Positions 34,803-46,621 of a DNA stretch of 64,000 nt are shown piece by piece. Location: assembly GCF_020080835.1 (NCBI RefSeq), contig NC_058158.1, forward strand, positions 7,502,001-7,566,000, read 5' to 3'. The position numbers and the translations under genes are program-made. This stretch comes from Cotesia glomerata. Lineage: Eukaryota > Arthropoda > Insecta > Hymenoptera > Braconidae. The notes under the pieces were generated by a model, which was not told the DNA's origin, did no database searches, and saw only the letters and a list, made by a program, of their open reading frames with translations. Position 1 is the first letter of the stretch. Every line of letters begins with the position of its first letter.

Positions 34803-35096
34803 TACACTGAGAAAAAAAATACTTTTATTAAAAAATTTTTTTGATACAAGAATTTACGTTCTTGAAAATATTCAAGAATATATATTCTTAGATCAAGAAA
34901 TTATTAAATTGATTGAAATAATTTTTACTTAATTTAAATACAACTATTCTTTTGTTTATCTATTATCCAAAGATGATTATTGATGTTCTTTTTTTCAGAA
35001 ATTAATAATTAATATTAATAAAATATTTTATCGTCAACGAGTTTTTTGAACAAAGAAATTGTTAATTGAGTAAAAGTATTTTTTTTTCTCAGTGTA
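34803..35096 (+). mobile_element. 294 bp TACACTGAG element, copy 1
   Basis: Ends TACACTGAGAAAAAAAATAC and TTTTTTTTCTCAGTGTA. Landmarks are ACAAGAATTTACGTTCTTGA, TTTTGTTTATCTATTATCCA, GATGTTCTT and CGTCAACGAGTTTTTTGAAC. The same element of the same length lies at 40489-40782 in the opposite orientation. The TIR is short; the body is not a full palindrome, so orientation can be read. Noncoding. Confidence 0.9.
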
Positions 35097-35241
35097 AAAA
35101 AATTTATGTTAAAATATATTTTTAATATCTAACTTTTTGGTTGATTTTTGTATATATTTTATATATTATAGCTATCATTTGAATATATTAAAAATAGTCA
35201 TTAATAAAGAAATTTTTTTAGACATATTTTATATATTTTTA

Positions 35242-35400
35242 TACACTGATATCAAACTTTTCTGAATTTAAGTAAACTTTACTTGAATCAAGAATTTTTT
35301 TTCAAAATTCAAAATAAAGAAATTTTACCAAAATCATGCTTTTGATTAACGAATTATGCTTTTCAATTAAATTAATTTTTCATCAGTGTATTATTCATTT
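35242..35400. mobile_element. Short MITE, 159 bp, TACACTGAT ends
   Basis: TACACTGATATCAAACTTTT at the left and TTTTTCATCAGTGTA at the right. The interior has TTACTTGAATCAAGAATT, typical of the hairpin-bodied family, but is shortened. Starts 145 bp after the 294 bp element. Confidence 0.75.
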
Positions 35401-36360
35401 TTTATATGTTTTTTTTTTATTTATTTTCAATAATTTAATACATATTTTTTTATAAAATCTTTTCATAAAGAAAATAATAATAAGAGAGAATAAGTTTTAA
35501 TGGGTAAAAATCTCTAGTAAACTTTGTATTAAACCACAAAACTTTTGAGAGTCTCTCATACATCCTCTTAACGAAAAATGTTAAAAATAATTTAACCGTG
35601 GAAATGCACCGTGCTCACAAGTGGAACCCGGAGTTACAGAGAGAGAGAGAGAGAGAAAGAGAGTAGGATCTGCGTCGGGTAATTAATCCGCGGTTTTTCC
35701 TAGTCTAATTAGTTGGATTTATTCTGGAGGCCCCGAGCAGCCCCTCAGCTCTTCCAGTCTCTTTTCTCTACTCATAAAATGCGAGAAAATACTTAACTTC
35801 TCTCTCCAGCTCGTCGTTCTGTCTCCGTCATCCGCCGTCAGTAGCCGCGAGTGTGCTCGCTCTGCTCACCGAGACTCGGTATATACGGTACGGTGCAGGG
35901 TATACAGAGACGAAGCTGATGTATGGAAATATATTCGGGGAGACGGAGCTTCGCATTTTTCCAGGGACGAGGCTGCCTTCATTTCCACCGCAGGTTCATG
36001 TGCGAGAACACCTATAGCTCCTTTCTCGTACTTTACTCTCAGCGCTCTTTCCATCAAGCTCGCCCATCTACTCACCCCTTCGAACTAAACTCTCGCTCCG
36101 TCTCTCTCCATATAAAGTCTGTCTACTAACGTCATATCCCTTAATGACGCGTCTACTCATTAAACTCGTATCGTGTCAGATTTCGCACGTGAATTTCACT
36201 CATTCCCATTACTTGAGGAATCTTTATCACGTCAGCTCAATTTCATTTTTATTCAAACTTTGGTATGCCCGGAGTTTATCATTTTAAGTTTAATCAAATG
36301 TCATGTGTGTTATTAACTTTTCAGTAAAGAAAGTCCATAAAATATCTTGATAATTATACT
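35401..36360. other. No gene; GC-richer island 35620-36180
   Basis: A (GA)n tract lies near 35638-35660, followed by GGTAATTAATCCGCGGTTTT (about 35679) with a homeodomain-type TAATTAATCC and TCTAATTAGTTGG. A TATA-like GGTATATACGG lies near 35878. Frames of 68-69 codons overlap on opposite strands. Plausible regulatory DNA; not shown. Confidence 0.35.
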
Positions 36361-36560
36361 CACACTTGATTTAAAAATTCTTGGTTAAATTTAAATTAAA
36401 TTAAGTAGAAAATTTTTTTAACCAAATAAAATTTAAATGTACCAAAAATAATTTTTTAATTTAAGAAATTTTCTACTTGATTCAAGCTTATCAAACTTTT
36501 TAAAATCGTCTTCTTAAACTAAGAATATTTTTCTTGATTAATTTTTAAAGTGAAGTTTTA
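36361..36560. mobile_element. Decayed hairpin MITE remnant
   Basis: Inverted motif order typical of the TCTTGAATCAAG family (AAAATTCTTGGTTAAATTTA, AAGAAATTTTCTACTTGATT, TTCTTGATTAATTTTTAAAG) without intact ends. Low-confidence assignment. Confidence 0.45.
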
Positions 36561-36593
36561 ACTTTAGTTTGATTTGAGAAGATGCAATAGAGG

Positions 36594-36618
36594 AAGATGA
36601 TGATGATGATGATGATGA
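36594..36618. repeat. (GAT)8 microsatellite
   Basis: Trinucleotide run of about eight GAT units in mixed DNA. No coding frame around it is supported. Confidence 0.9.
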
Positions 36619-36898
36619 CTTGATGAGAAACATAGAAGTTGAAACAAAAGAATCACATGAGCATGTAGTGGTGTAGAGTTGCTAAAATGACTTCTCGTGG
36701 TCGTGAGTATAAGCTATAGAGCATAGAGGTTACATGTGAAGATGGGCCACGACTTCCGGTGACAATGTCGTCGGGTATCGGACGGATAACCGTTACTTCT
36801 CACGGGTTAACTCTCACTCTTGTGTTGTTCACCTGCTATTATCATACTCAGTTTAAAATCACTGAAAAATAAATTGTTTGCCAGCTTAAAAATATAAG

Positions 36899-37115
36899 TA
36901 CACTGAAAAAAAAATTAATTTGAATCAAGAGAAAAATTCTTGAACCAAGTAAATAATTTTGAAGAGTTTCTTTGTCTTGAATCAAGATGAAATAAGTAAA
37001 ATTTACTTAAACCAAAAAAAAAATTTCTTAGTTTAAGAATTTTTCTACTCAAATCAAGAAGATGAAATTCTTCAAAATTATTTACTTGGTTCAAGTAAAT
37101 TTTTTTTTCTGTGTA
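36899..37115. mobile_element. Hairpin MITE, 217 bp
   Basis: TACACTGAAAAAAAAATTAA at the left and TTTTTTTTTCTGTGTA at the right. The arms pair through TTGAATCAAGAGAAAAATTC, TTGAACCAAGTAAATAATTT and TGAAGA on the left and their complements on the right. One of the best preserved members of the family. Confidence 0.85.
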
Positions 37116-37129
37116 CAAATATGTACGAG

Positions 37130-37290
37130 GTTAGAAGAAAATTTTCTTGACACAAAAAAAATATTCTTGATAATTATTGAGAATATATTTTCTTGTTTCA
37201 AGAATTGTTCCAAGTGAAACCGTTTGTTTGTTTATCTATCATAATAAAATTAAATATTGATATTATTTTGTAAAAAAATTAATAATTTTA
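37130..37290. repeat. Possible diverged relative of the 294 bp element
   Basis: Contains TTGAGAATATATTTTCTTGT and TTTGTTTATCTATCATAATA, followed by ATTGATATTATTTTG and a run ending AATTAATAATTTT, in the order seen in the 294 bp element. No intact termini. A similar short string occurs near 12070-12095. Tentative. Confidence 0.3.
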
Positions 37291-38909
37291 AATTTTTAAG
37301 CTTGCACGAACAGTACCCCGTAAGTCATAATAGAATCTAAATTTTTTTTTCATTGAAATTAAAAATTTGAATACGAAAATTCATTACTATAATTTAACCG
37401 TTACCTTGCATTATTATTAATTAAAATAATTAAATAATTTCATTAACAAAAACAATAAATAGTCAACGTTTGACTTAAGTATTTTTTCACAAAACTCAGA
37501 CCTGGCAACACCGCGCATAACAGCTGTTTATATTTATCTAGCTGTGTAGTGTTGAGTTGAAAAACATAACCCATAAATATACACAGGAATTATTAAAATT
37601 CAAAATTCGCGCGTTCTGTTCTGTGCAATGTTGCCAGACTGCGCTGAATCACGTGGTTTATTTATTTTTAAATATGTCGGCTTGAAATTTTCGAGAATTT
37701 CTCATCTTTTGCATTAAAATATCTTTAAAAGCTTTCGTCAGAAAATTTTCATTTTATTTTTAACGTATTTTACGAAAGTTGATTGACTGAAATACAAGTT
37801 TTTTAATCTTCCTATGAGGTAGTCAAATAAATCGATACATGTGCAATCTGCCAATAGTCTCTATAGGCTAGATGTTAAATTTCAATCTTTTAATAATTTA
37901 TTAAAGGATAACCTATCGTCAGATCTAATCCAAGAAATTAATTTAGACGTATGAGATAGCAATTCATAACATATCAAAAAATTAGCTTTTGATATTCACA
38001 AGTGCATTAGTGTCCGAACAACCTTAATTTCAACAAATTATTGAGCGAATAAATTCCTGTCTGGACAATAATTTTTCTTTCGCTGAGTTTACACGAAAAT
38101 TATTCAACAAGCATTTAAAAATTAATATTAAAAGAAATTCCATAAATAAAATTATGGTAATATAAATATCATATACAATATAAGTAACACAAGTAACTAA
38201 TAACAATTTAACGCCTCTTAAATAGTTAATTAAAATAAAGAATGATTTATTAATGCTGTGAAAAGAGTGAATGCATAAATAAATAAAAATGTCAATAAAG
38301 ATCTGTCGTTAGATTGTGATTTTATTATAAATTCAAGACAAATTATTTGATTGAAGGAATCTCCTCTGTTCACGTATGCAAAGTTATGTTTATGCTATGC
38401 TAATAGGGTTCACGTTGTCCCGTAATCCGCGGCACGCGATGAATTAATTCAACTATTATTATAAAATAATATATTTCGCGTTAAACGGGCGTTTATGTAC
38501 CTCCGAAAAATAATAAATAATATCAGATTATTACAATTACAATAAAATTAATAATAAATCCGCGTAGTATATATCGATGATAAAAATCCCCAGGAAAGCT
38601 ATAATATATAACAAACAAAAAGCGTCTGATGAGTAGACAAATAAAAGTAAAATACCCGACGTAGAACTGGCTTAGCCGCAGTACAGCGAGCCTCGGAATG
38701 TCGCATCTGCAGAATTTGATTAATAAATTAGTCAACGACTGACCACCGACGTGGTGAGTGAGCAGTTGCTGCGGCCGTTGCAGCAGTTCCCAGCTGAATT
38801 GCTATATAATACTACTATACTGAACACATCCTATGCTCGTCGAATAATATAAAATAATAATAACATGTCTGCAAAACTTGCGTCCTATAGACAGACCAGA
38901 GTTAGAAAT
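37291..38909. other. AT-rich DNA with small islands, no gene
   Basis: 37495-37660 contains CCTGGCAACACC and an inverted counterpart TGTTGCCAGAC about 125 bp later, flanking AACAGCTGTTTA. 38370-38460 has GTAATCCGCGG and an ATGCAAAG/ATGCTAA cluster, a possible enhancer. The rest is unremarkable AT-rich sequence. Confidence 0.4.
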
Positions 38910-39057
38910 CACATTGAAAAAAAAAAATAACTTGATTCAAAAGAAAAATTCTTGAATCAAGTAAAATTTCCTTAAATCAAGAATTTTTCTACTCAAATCA
39001 AGAATATTATATATTTCAAAATTATATGTTTGATTCAAGAATATTTTTTTTCTGTGG
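38910..39057. mobile_element. Short hairpin MITE, 148 bp
   Basis: CACATTGAAAAAAAAAAATA at the left, then CTTGATTCAAAAGAAAAATT and CTTGAATCAAG. The right half is mirrored and ends TTTTTTTTCTGTGG. Family member with a shortened body. Confidence 0.75.
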
Positions 39058-40418
39058 ACGCACCCCTTATTAAAAAAAAAATATTTGAAAAGATTCACTC
39101 CAGGCAACTGTATATCTATATATAGCAGTCAAACATTTTTTAAATCTTTTTTTAATAAGGGACATGCAAGTGATGTGTTTAGTTCTATGTAATGTTCTAC
39201 AGAACAGTTGAATCTAATATAATGGCAATCGGTGCGTGAGTACATGAAGTTGAGTATCATCGTCATCGGTGATTGCTGGAGAACCGGAGATAAAATACAA
39301 GTTGAAGTTGAAGTCAAAGTTAAATTGCCCTGAATAAAAGCTATAATAGGAGTATATACATTTATATTAATAGCGCAAGAAGTAAAAAGTAATCAGTAGT
39401 ATACTTCACCGTGAAAATATTAAGTCGAAAGCACAGCGGTCTAGCTGGCTGGTCTATACTACGCTAGTAAAGTAGTTAACTTAAAAATATAGATATATAG
39501 ACGTATGGACGTAATAAGCCGGTAGGTGGCAAGGCTGCGTGACGGGGCGATTGCGGAGCCGTGACTAAAATATTTAAAAATATGTATCTTTCTGGCTGGG
39601 CTACCGTCCAGTTCCAGTTCCAGTTCCCGGTGTAAGTGTGCAAGAGTGTGAGTAAGTGTGTAAGCCTCTCTCTCGCCTCTCCATTTGCCGTCGACTACTC
39701 GCCGCGCGTTACTATATTTATTTCGCGTTTCCTTCCTTACATTACATTACATTACATTGCTGCTGTATGCGATACATTACTATATATTGTACACTATACA
39801 CCATATCGTGTTGCATTGGTGCATTAGTTTTAGCTGACCGGGGGCCCCCCGGAAGTTAAGTGTGTCTGCTGCTGCTATTCCTGTCAGTGGGTTTTAAAAA
39901 GCTACCTCTAAACATTAATCGCCGCCATTTCTTTTTTTTTTTCTTATTATTCATTAATATTATATGTTTCAACTGTAACAGATGTCGAATTTCATATCAA
40001 CGTTATTTCGCGCCCGAGAATGATATCTGTACAAATTAATCACATATTGAATATTAATTTAAGTATACACTGCCAACAACTGGAGTAAAACATTTTCTAA
40101 TAGACTTTTTTCTTTTTATTGTAATAATTATTTGGACTGTTTGAAAGCCATTTATTAAGCAGCTAGGCTAATTTTAATTGTACACTAAAATTCTCAACGA
40201 TAATAATACATGGCAAGTCATAAAGAACGTACACTTGAAAGCTGTGAATTATTTTGTACTTCGTAGGCAACTCGGAGCAGAACAATTGATGGCAGTAATG
40301 GAAATCCATCATAAGATTTGGGTCAAGGAGAGAACGGCTTATCGTTTTGTGGCAATCAGAAATAAAACGAAAAATGTTCACCCACCGGTACAATAATAAA
40401 TTAAGAGTCTATGTAATG
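39058..40418. other. No supported gene
   Basis: A GC-richer patch at about 39500-39880 holds (ATTAC)n-type CATTACATTACATTACATTG near 39739, and CGCCGCCATTTC lies near 39920. A frame of 72 codons (40178-40396, plus, from TTG) looks compositionally less trivial than most but overlaps a 76-codon minus frame and has no ATG near its start. I do not call it. Confidence 0.4.
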
Positions 40419-40937
40419 TGGACTGAAAATAAAATTAACTTGATTCGAGAGAAAAATTCTTGAACCAAGAAAATAATTTTGAAGAGGGCCACTGAGAAAA
40501 AAAAATAGTTTTACTCAATTAACAATTTCTTGGTTCAAGAAACTCGTTGACGATCAAATATTCTATTATTATTAATTATTAATTTCTGAAGAGAAGAACA
40601 TCAATTTTTATCTTTGGATAATAGATAAACAAAAGAATAGCTTTATTTAAATTAAGTAAAAATTATTTCAATCAATTTAACAATTTCTTCAGCTGAGAAT
40701 ATATATTCTTGGAAATTTTCAAGAACATAAATTCTTGTATCAAGAAAATTTTATTAATAAAAGTATTTTTTTTTTCTCAGTATAATTGTTTTGAATCAAG
40801 ACGAAAAATTTTTGAATCAAGTATAATTTTCTTAAATCAAGAAAGTTTATTAGTTAAAGAATTTTTCTACTCAAATCATAAATATTAAGTTCTTCAAAAT
40901 TAAATACTTGATTCAAGAACATTTTTTTTCTGTGTAT
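40419..40937. mobile_element. Hairpin MITE interrupted by the 294 bp element
   Basis: Left part GTGGACTGAAAATAAAATTA, then CTTGATTCGAGAGAAAAATT and TTTGAAGAG. The right part resumes with GTTTTGAATCAAGACG and ends AACATTTTTTTTCTGTGTA. Joining the two parts gives the same order as 36899-37115. The split point holds the element at 40489-40782. Confidence 0.85.
40489..40782 (-). mobile_element. 294 bp element, copy 2, nested and inverted
   Basis: Reverse complement of 34803-35096 with scattered differences: CGTTGACGATCAAATATTCT, ATCTTTGGATAATAGATAAA and TTAAGTAAAAATTATTTCAA correspond in inverted order. Ends CCACTGAGAAAA and TTTCTCAGTATA. It sits inside a hairpin MITE, showing that the 294 bp family moved after the hairpin family was in place. 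Confidence 0.9.
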
Positions 40938-43234
40938 TGTAACACGTAGAGGAGAATTTTCTTTAATTAGAGAAACTTGAAACACCTTTTGGCATTTCTG
41001 TCGGTATCGGTATTTGTATTACCATAACATTAGCGCAGTTCTATTAGGCGAATAAGCTTGCTCGGGTGTCGGTTCAACACTCCTATCCAGCTAGACCGCA
41101 AACTAGAAACCAGACCATCGATAATCCACGGTACCCTTGGCACATTGGTCTGTTCCTCAATTATTCGAATAAATGCTCACTTTATACTGTACTTTATACT
41201 GTACTGTTCTGTATAATACAGACTAAACCTGACTTACTGAATTCAACCACGTCGCCCTGTACTGACGCGACTCTACTCATGTGTTGTTATACTTATATTA
41301 CGCCCTTTTAGCATTAGTAACACGATTTATCAGCAGATAATGTTGAAAAACAAATTAAATGTTAGCAAATCCTTCTATCAGTGAATATTAACGGAATTTT
41401 ACGATATCTAGGTTTGTAATATAATGTACATTCGGTGTCTGTTACTTATATATCGTTTAGTGCCTATCTCAACGTAAAAGTTCCACGGAACATGTGACAG
41501 TCGTAGACCCAGTGTAGGGTGTACGAGAGTGGTTGATGAATATTCATGATTTTTTGATCGGGCATCGCGGGAAAAAGGAAGTGAGTTCTGCAGGTCGTCG
41601 AGTCATTTATACCTACTGGTTTTATACTGCTTTACTTCTGCTGTTACAACTTACAACTACTGGCTAGCTGTATACTCTGAAAGGAAGTAGCCATAAAGTA
41701 TCAGAGGAATTAAAAAAACCTGGCCCGCAGCCCCTACGAGTCGATCATTTCGGGCGCATACTAATCGCAGACCATTTTAAAACCCGAAATAAACCTCATT
41801 GTATAGCTATAGTATAGTACATTGAGTTAGTAAGATTCGGAGAAGAAATAAAGAGACAGAAGGGTAAAATCCAATGAAAAAATAAAAATGGTTAATGCGG
41901 TGGCAGTTAGCACGGGAGTTAAATACTAAATACAAGTGTATAAAATTTATAAGAGGCATAAAAAGTGTGTACATAAAAAAGGAGAAAAAAGTTTAAACCC
42001 GGCCCTTATCGTGCAGCTCGTCGTCCCATTCTGACCTATGCATATTCACGAGTCTATATAAAACCCTCTTTCCCCGTTCTCTTTCTTGCCGTTTAATTTT
42101 TTTTCTTTTTTACATTTTTTTGTTCGTTTTATTTTTTATAATATATATTTTTTTCGCTTTATTTTTCTTCAGGTAATGTTCCACCAGCTCGAGACACAGT
42201 CTTCGTAGACTTAGTATTTATGCCGGCCCTTCGTCACCTGTTAATTCCACTCTACTTTAATTACACGCCATAAAATTGGTTTAATGTAAATATTATGGGC
42301 GCTGTTTCAATTCAAAGTGTGATCAAGGCAGATAAAAAATAAATAAAAAAAATAAGAACAATAATTTAAATAAATATATAGACTAAAAGTGGGACGCCTT
42401 TACGTACAAATATATGTATTATAAATAATGAATCCGTATATTATTGATGATGATTCCTTTTATTATATTCGATGGCTGGGTAAAAAATATTTTTGACTCT
42501 AAACGACGTAGGTAGTACTACGTACAATGAGTGTTGATGTTGAGCAAAGTCGTATACAATGGCCGCGATCGCTTCTGTTTTATGTGGTTGGTCGTCATTT
42601 TATATTCTTTGTTTCGGTACGCCGGTCGCGTATTATTTCAAGCAGGAATAAGGTCACGCCACCAACGACACTCTTCGTTACCGTCAACACTGTACTATAT
42701 ATATATGAACACACGCAACACGCCAACGAAATAAACCGACACAATGGCATTGCGATCAACATTATCCCAATTATAATCACAATCGTAATTACAATCATAC
42801 CCATAATAACCACGGTGTCTCGATTATCGACGAAATTTTATCTAAATTAATGTAATTGTTGTACAAGAAAAACACACCTTATATTAGAGAATTGAAGAAG
42901 TTGATAATATTTGCCACTATGATGGTAAAAAAATTGCTATCGACGGTCTAATTAGCAATTGGTCTAACTCCTTATTTTGTAGATGGTGATTTTTTAACAT
43001 TTTGATGTAACAATAGTCCAATTACAAATTATTTGAATGATCCAAACCAAAATATTATACCTCTATTAGATATTAAATGGTTTTTTAAAGTGATAATAAA
43101 TTTTTAACTAATTGCTTTTTCATACAAATGGAAGATTTTCTAAAATGGAGTTAGACAATTTGCTAATTAGAACATCAATATATTTTTTTTGACTGCTTAA
43201 TTGTGGTTCTAGGTCATTATATTAATTGTAATAA
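40938..43234. other. No gene; one orphan element end
   Basis: An orphan terminus GCAAATCCTTCTATCAGTGA (about 41365-41384) matches the ends of the outer palindrome at 44948-49185, but no partner is found. TATATAAAA at 42055-42063 is preceded by GC-richer DNA and is a possible core promoter. A frame of 107 codons (42527-42850) is partly isoleucine/threonine low complexity. Nothing firm. Confidence 0.4.
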
Positions 43235-43560
43235 TATCCAAAGAAAAAATATCCAATTGAATAATATCCAATAGCAAAAAAATCCAATTCAAATATATCT
43301 AATCAAAAAATATGTATTATTAATGTCCAATAGTAAAATTATTCAGCAAAAATATCCAATGACAAAAATGTCCAATTGAATAATACCCAATAGCAAAAAA
43401 ATCCAATTTAAATGTATCCAATAAAAAAAAAAATTATTATTAATATTCAATAGTAAAAACATCCAAGTCAAATACATCCAATCAAAAAAAAAATTATTAT
43501 TAATGTTCAATAGTAAAAACATCCAATTCAAATATATCCAATAAAAAAATATTTATTATT
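43235..43560. repeat. 60 bp-period tandem array
   Basis: ATCCAATTYAAATRTATCCA starts at about 43282, 43401, 43461 and 43521, giving a 60 bp period, with a diverged unit between the first two. Each unit also carries TTCAATAGTAAAAA and TTATTATTAAT. Because 60 is divisible by three, the array gives a repeating 20-residue minus-strand frame (43343-43531), which is an artefact. Upstream, 43235-43281 has diverged half-units. Confidence 0.9.
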
Positions 43561-44947
43561 AATTTTCTTAATTGTATTATTGTGACGCAATTTGAATCAT
43601 CAGACGTTTGGTTATTTATATGGGGTGTGCGATGATACACTAGCGATGACTCGTGACGAACGATTTAATACAAACAATACATAGTTAGGTCGCTCACGTA
43701 GACAAGAGAAACCGGATGCCGCGGCGATCGATTGGTATCGATTTTATCAAGTGTATGCCGCAATGAATCGGCGCTTCTTTGAAAAATACTTTTTGTGTTT
43801 ATTTTTATGTGAATGTCTAAGCTGTTGCTTTTAGATTTTTATTGAATTTATGTACTTTTGGGATTTAATTGGTGAAATATAATTTATTGTCTGTTGGGTA
43901 ATTTTCAGAGCGAGAGAGAAAGAGAGAGACAAGGTCAATGAAAATGGAAATGGGAATGGAAATAGAAACGTATGGAATGAATTAACGGATAGGATGAAAT
44001 GTCTGGTGTCGTTTTAAAGAGTAAAGAGTTAAGTGTAATGTCGTCGAGTGCTCAACTGCTCGTCGTAGATGTCGTCGACAAGCAGATTGAAAAGATGGGT
44101 GCGCCGTAACGACATTCCTTCTCGAAGAACTCCGATGGCATTGTTCCATCGCACCTTGCTCACGCCTATGTCACGTGGCCCACTATTCGAACGTACGTGC
44201 GTATTTTTGAGTTCAACTTTTCTAGATACTTACCGAGAAGTTAATTTAAAACTCGCTCAAGAAAAATAGCAATGTAATATTTTTGATGTGTAATTTAATT
44301 TAACGATCGTGTTAACCAATTAAAAAATAATAAAACTATAAATTTTCATGAAATAAAGGAATTTTCCTGGTAATTGCCAGTAGATGAAATGAATATTTTT
44401 TCGCGAGTTATTTTCTCATACCTCAAAGTCGTGATAATTAACGTCACGGTCCCTGAACCCTTGGTCGGCGAAGAGGAGAAAGGGGAATTCCGCGGCTCGT
44501 AAAACACTCGAGCAGGCAAAGGAGGGTACAAAGGAGAGTAAAGTATATACGGTTGCGTGGCAGATACGTTGTAGTTTGTGGGCCTCGCGGGCAACCAGTT
44601 CAGGAAGTGCAAGCTACGTAAAAGAGGGAAACCAAGGAACAGACGACACGAGAGCCGTGACGCTGCCGCCGTACGGATTAATTAGCGATAAGGCTTCTAA
44701 TGAGCGGCAGGTGAGTCGGCGAATGAACGTGCGCCCGGTCTAACCGCACGCGTCGCACACTTCGTTAAACTTTATTCTTCTAGTTTCTATCCTATCATCC
44801 TGATGCTCTCTACTCTCTCGTAGTTGATAACTGCTTCTGCCCACATACATCTATCTATCTGCGACTGTAATGACTCCGTTGGACATTCATTTACTTAACA
44901 AGTCAGAAGGACTGATTTGATATGCCTTTAGTAATTTTTCTACTCAG
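43561..44947. other. No gene; GC-richer around 44050-44250 and 44440-44780
   Basis: GAGAGAGAAAGAGAGAGAC lies near 43912. 44680-44720 has GGATTAATTAGCGATAAGG and a splice-donor-like GGCAG|GTGAGTCGG (junction after 44710). A 66-codon plus frame (44069-44269) has no motif. It could hold a noncoding exon, but I have no second line of support. Confidence 0.35.
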
Positions 44948-45746
44948 TACACTGAAAGAAGGATTTATTTGTATTAAAAAATATTTATTAATAGTTAATA
45001 AATCATTTATTAGAGACTACTTTTTATTATTAAACAAATATTGCTTAGTATTTAAAATTATTTGTTTTTATTTAATAAATCTGATATTCATTTATTAAAT
45101 ACTAGCTATTACTCGCCCGCTCCGCTGGGCGCTTTATAGAATTGCATTTTTAGATCTAAACTTGAAATTTAATTAGAGTATTGTTTTGACTTGCACAGAT
45201 TCCCAATTCTATCAAATTGGCATACACTTTTTAGCCATGTAATTATTCTAGCAAATATTCATTGTAACTTTCAATGTGCAATCATTATAACATTCCCATG
45301 TCTTTCTTACAAAAATGAATAATAATTGACATGAAAAAAAAATTTTTAATGAGCATTGAAAGTTTCAGTTAAAGAAATTGCAGGTCTCATAAGTGAAAAA
45401 ATCTGCCTAGTATATAAACATAACCAATAGAATTATAAGAATTTATTTTAAACAAATGACAATCGAATAGAATAAATTTAGTTACAATAAAAATTCATTA
45501 TTTCTAAGTCAAAAAAAAATAGATTACGGATAAGTAATAACCACCATATCATATACTAAAACCTTCTCCGAAACACGCTGCATCTTATGGTACCCATACA
45601 GGACAATACGACGGGGCCAGATATGGGCCATGCTTGGCGCAATGCTGTCTATTTCTGGCCCATGCTTTTAAACCCGCTTTAAAGCCAATTGGCCCAGCCT
45701 TGGTAGAAGTCTGGAGTGATAACAGGGTGCCAAGCTTAGTTGCCTA

Positions 45747-45820
45747 GACTGGCCCAAGCATGATAACCAAGACTGGCCCAAGATTGTTAACCAAGACTGG
45801 CCCAAGTTCTTAAGCCAAAT
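45747..45820. repeat. 24 bp tandem repeats, left subterminal
   Basis: GACTGGCCCAAG recurs at 45747, 45771 and 45795 with spacers of the ATTGTTAACCAA type, an exact 24 bp period. Related diverged units (GCCAATTGGCCCAGCC) lie just upstream. Likely transposase-binding region by position, which is an inference. Confidence 0.9.
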
Positions 45821-46158
45821 CGAGCCCAGGCTTATTCACCACTATAGAATTTACTAAAAGAAGTAGATTACAGAATATATTTAGAATTTAATTGTTTAAT
45901 GTGAAACCAAATTAGTATTAAGAACCCAATTTCGAATAAATTGAATTCTCTGAAATAAAATAGTAAAATTCTACGAAACGGTTAGATTGTTTTGTATAAA
46001 ATGAGTAGTTGTTAGTTGAAATTATAAAAAAGGAATGTTTTAATTGTCAATAATTTATTTCAATTTTGATGTAGAGCTAACACAAGTTTAGATGACTCAA
46101 CTCTTAATGTAGACCTAACTTTCACTAATTATAGAAATAAAGTAAAAATCGCATTTAC

Positions 46159-46228
46159 TCTAACCAAGATTCGAACCCGAGCCGCGCGCTTGCCAGACCG
46201 ACCACCAACTCCTACGCCGTACAACCGA
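46159..46228 (-). other. tRNA-like module inside the 3.39 kb element
   Basis: Minus strand: an A-box-like GTAGGAGTTGGTGG is followed about 30 bases later by GGCTCGGGTTCGAATCTTGG, which contains a B box GGTTCGAATCT. Downstream comes an A/T-rich tail. It resembles the head of a tRNA-derived SINE. A cloverleaf with paired acceptor arms cannot be drawn, so it is not called a tRNA gene. Confidence 0.5.
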
Positions 46229-46621
46229 TAAGTTAACGCACATCTCACCATTCATATAAGCTAAATCTATATGGTGACAGAGTGTAACGGTTTACTATTT
46301 ATATAATTTATGTTATTTAATATTGTGTTTTGATGAAAATTATCTATTTTTTACAAATGTTTATTAATTTAAAAAAAAAGCAAAAGTCAAGTTCTTACAT
46401 TAACTTTAGACTTTTTAAATCGTTCTGTATATTTTTAATATCATATTATAATATTTTAGTTTTTTTTTAAGACCGTATCAATTTTGACGATATACAATTA
46501 TTTTGTTGAAATAATAAATTTTCAATTTTAGCATTTGCTATCAAATATTCGTTAAGTAATAAATATTTACTGTTCCAAATTCTATTACTTAATGATTAAT
46601 TAAATTTGGATTTCCCATTGA

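Noticed and set aside
40178..40396. 72-codon plus frame of protein-like composition
   Set aside because: It starts from TTG, a 76-codon minus frame covers the same bases, and there is no recognisable motif. Worth a database search but not a call.
43235..43560. CRISPR-like array
   Set aside because: The 60 bp period has no alternation of constant repeats and unique spacers. The whole unit is repeated and the DNA is eukaryotic.
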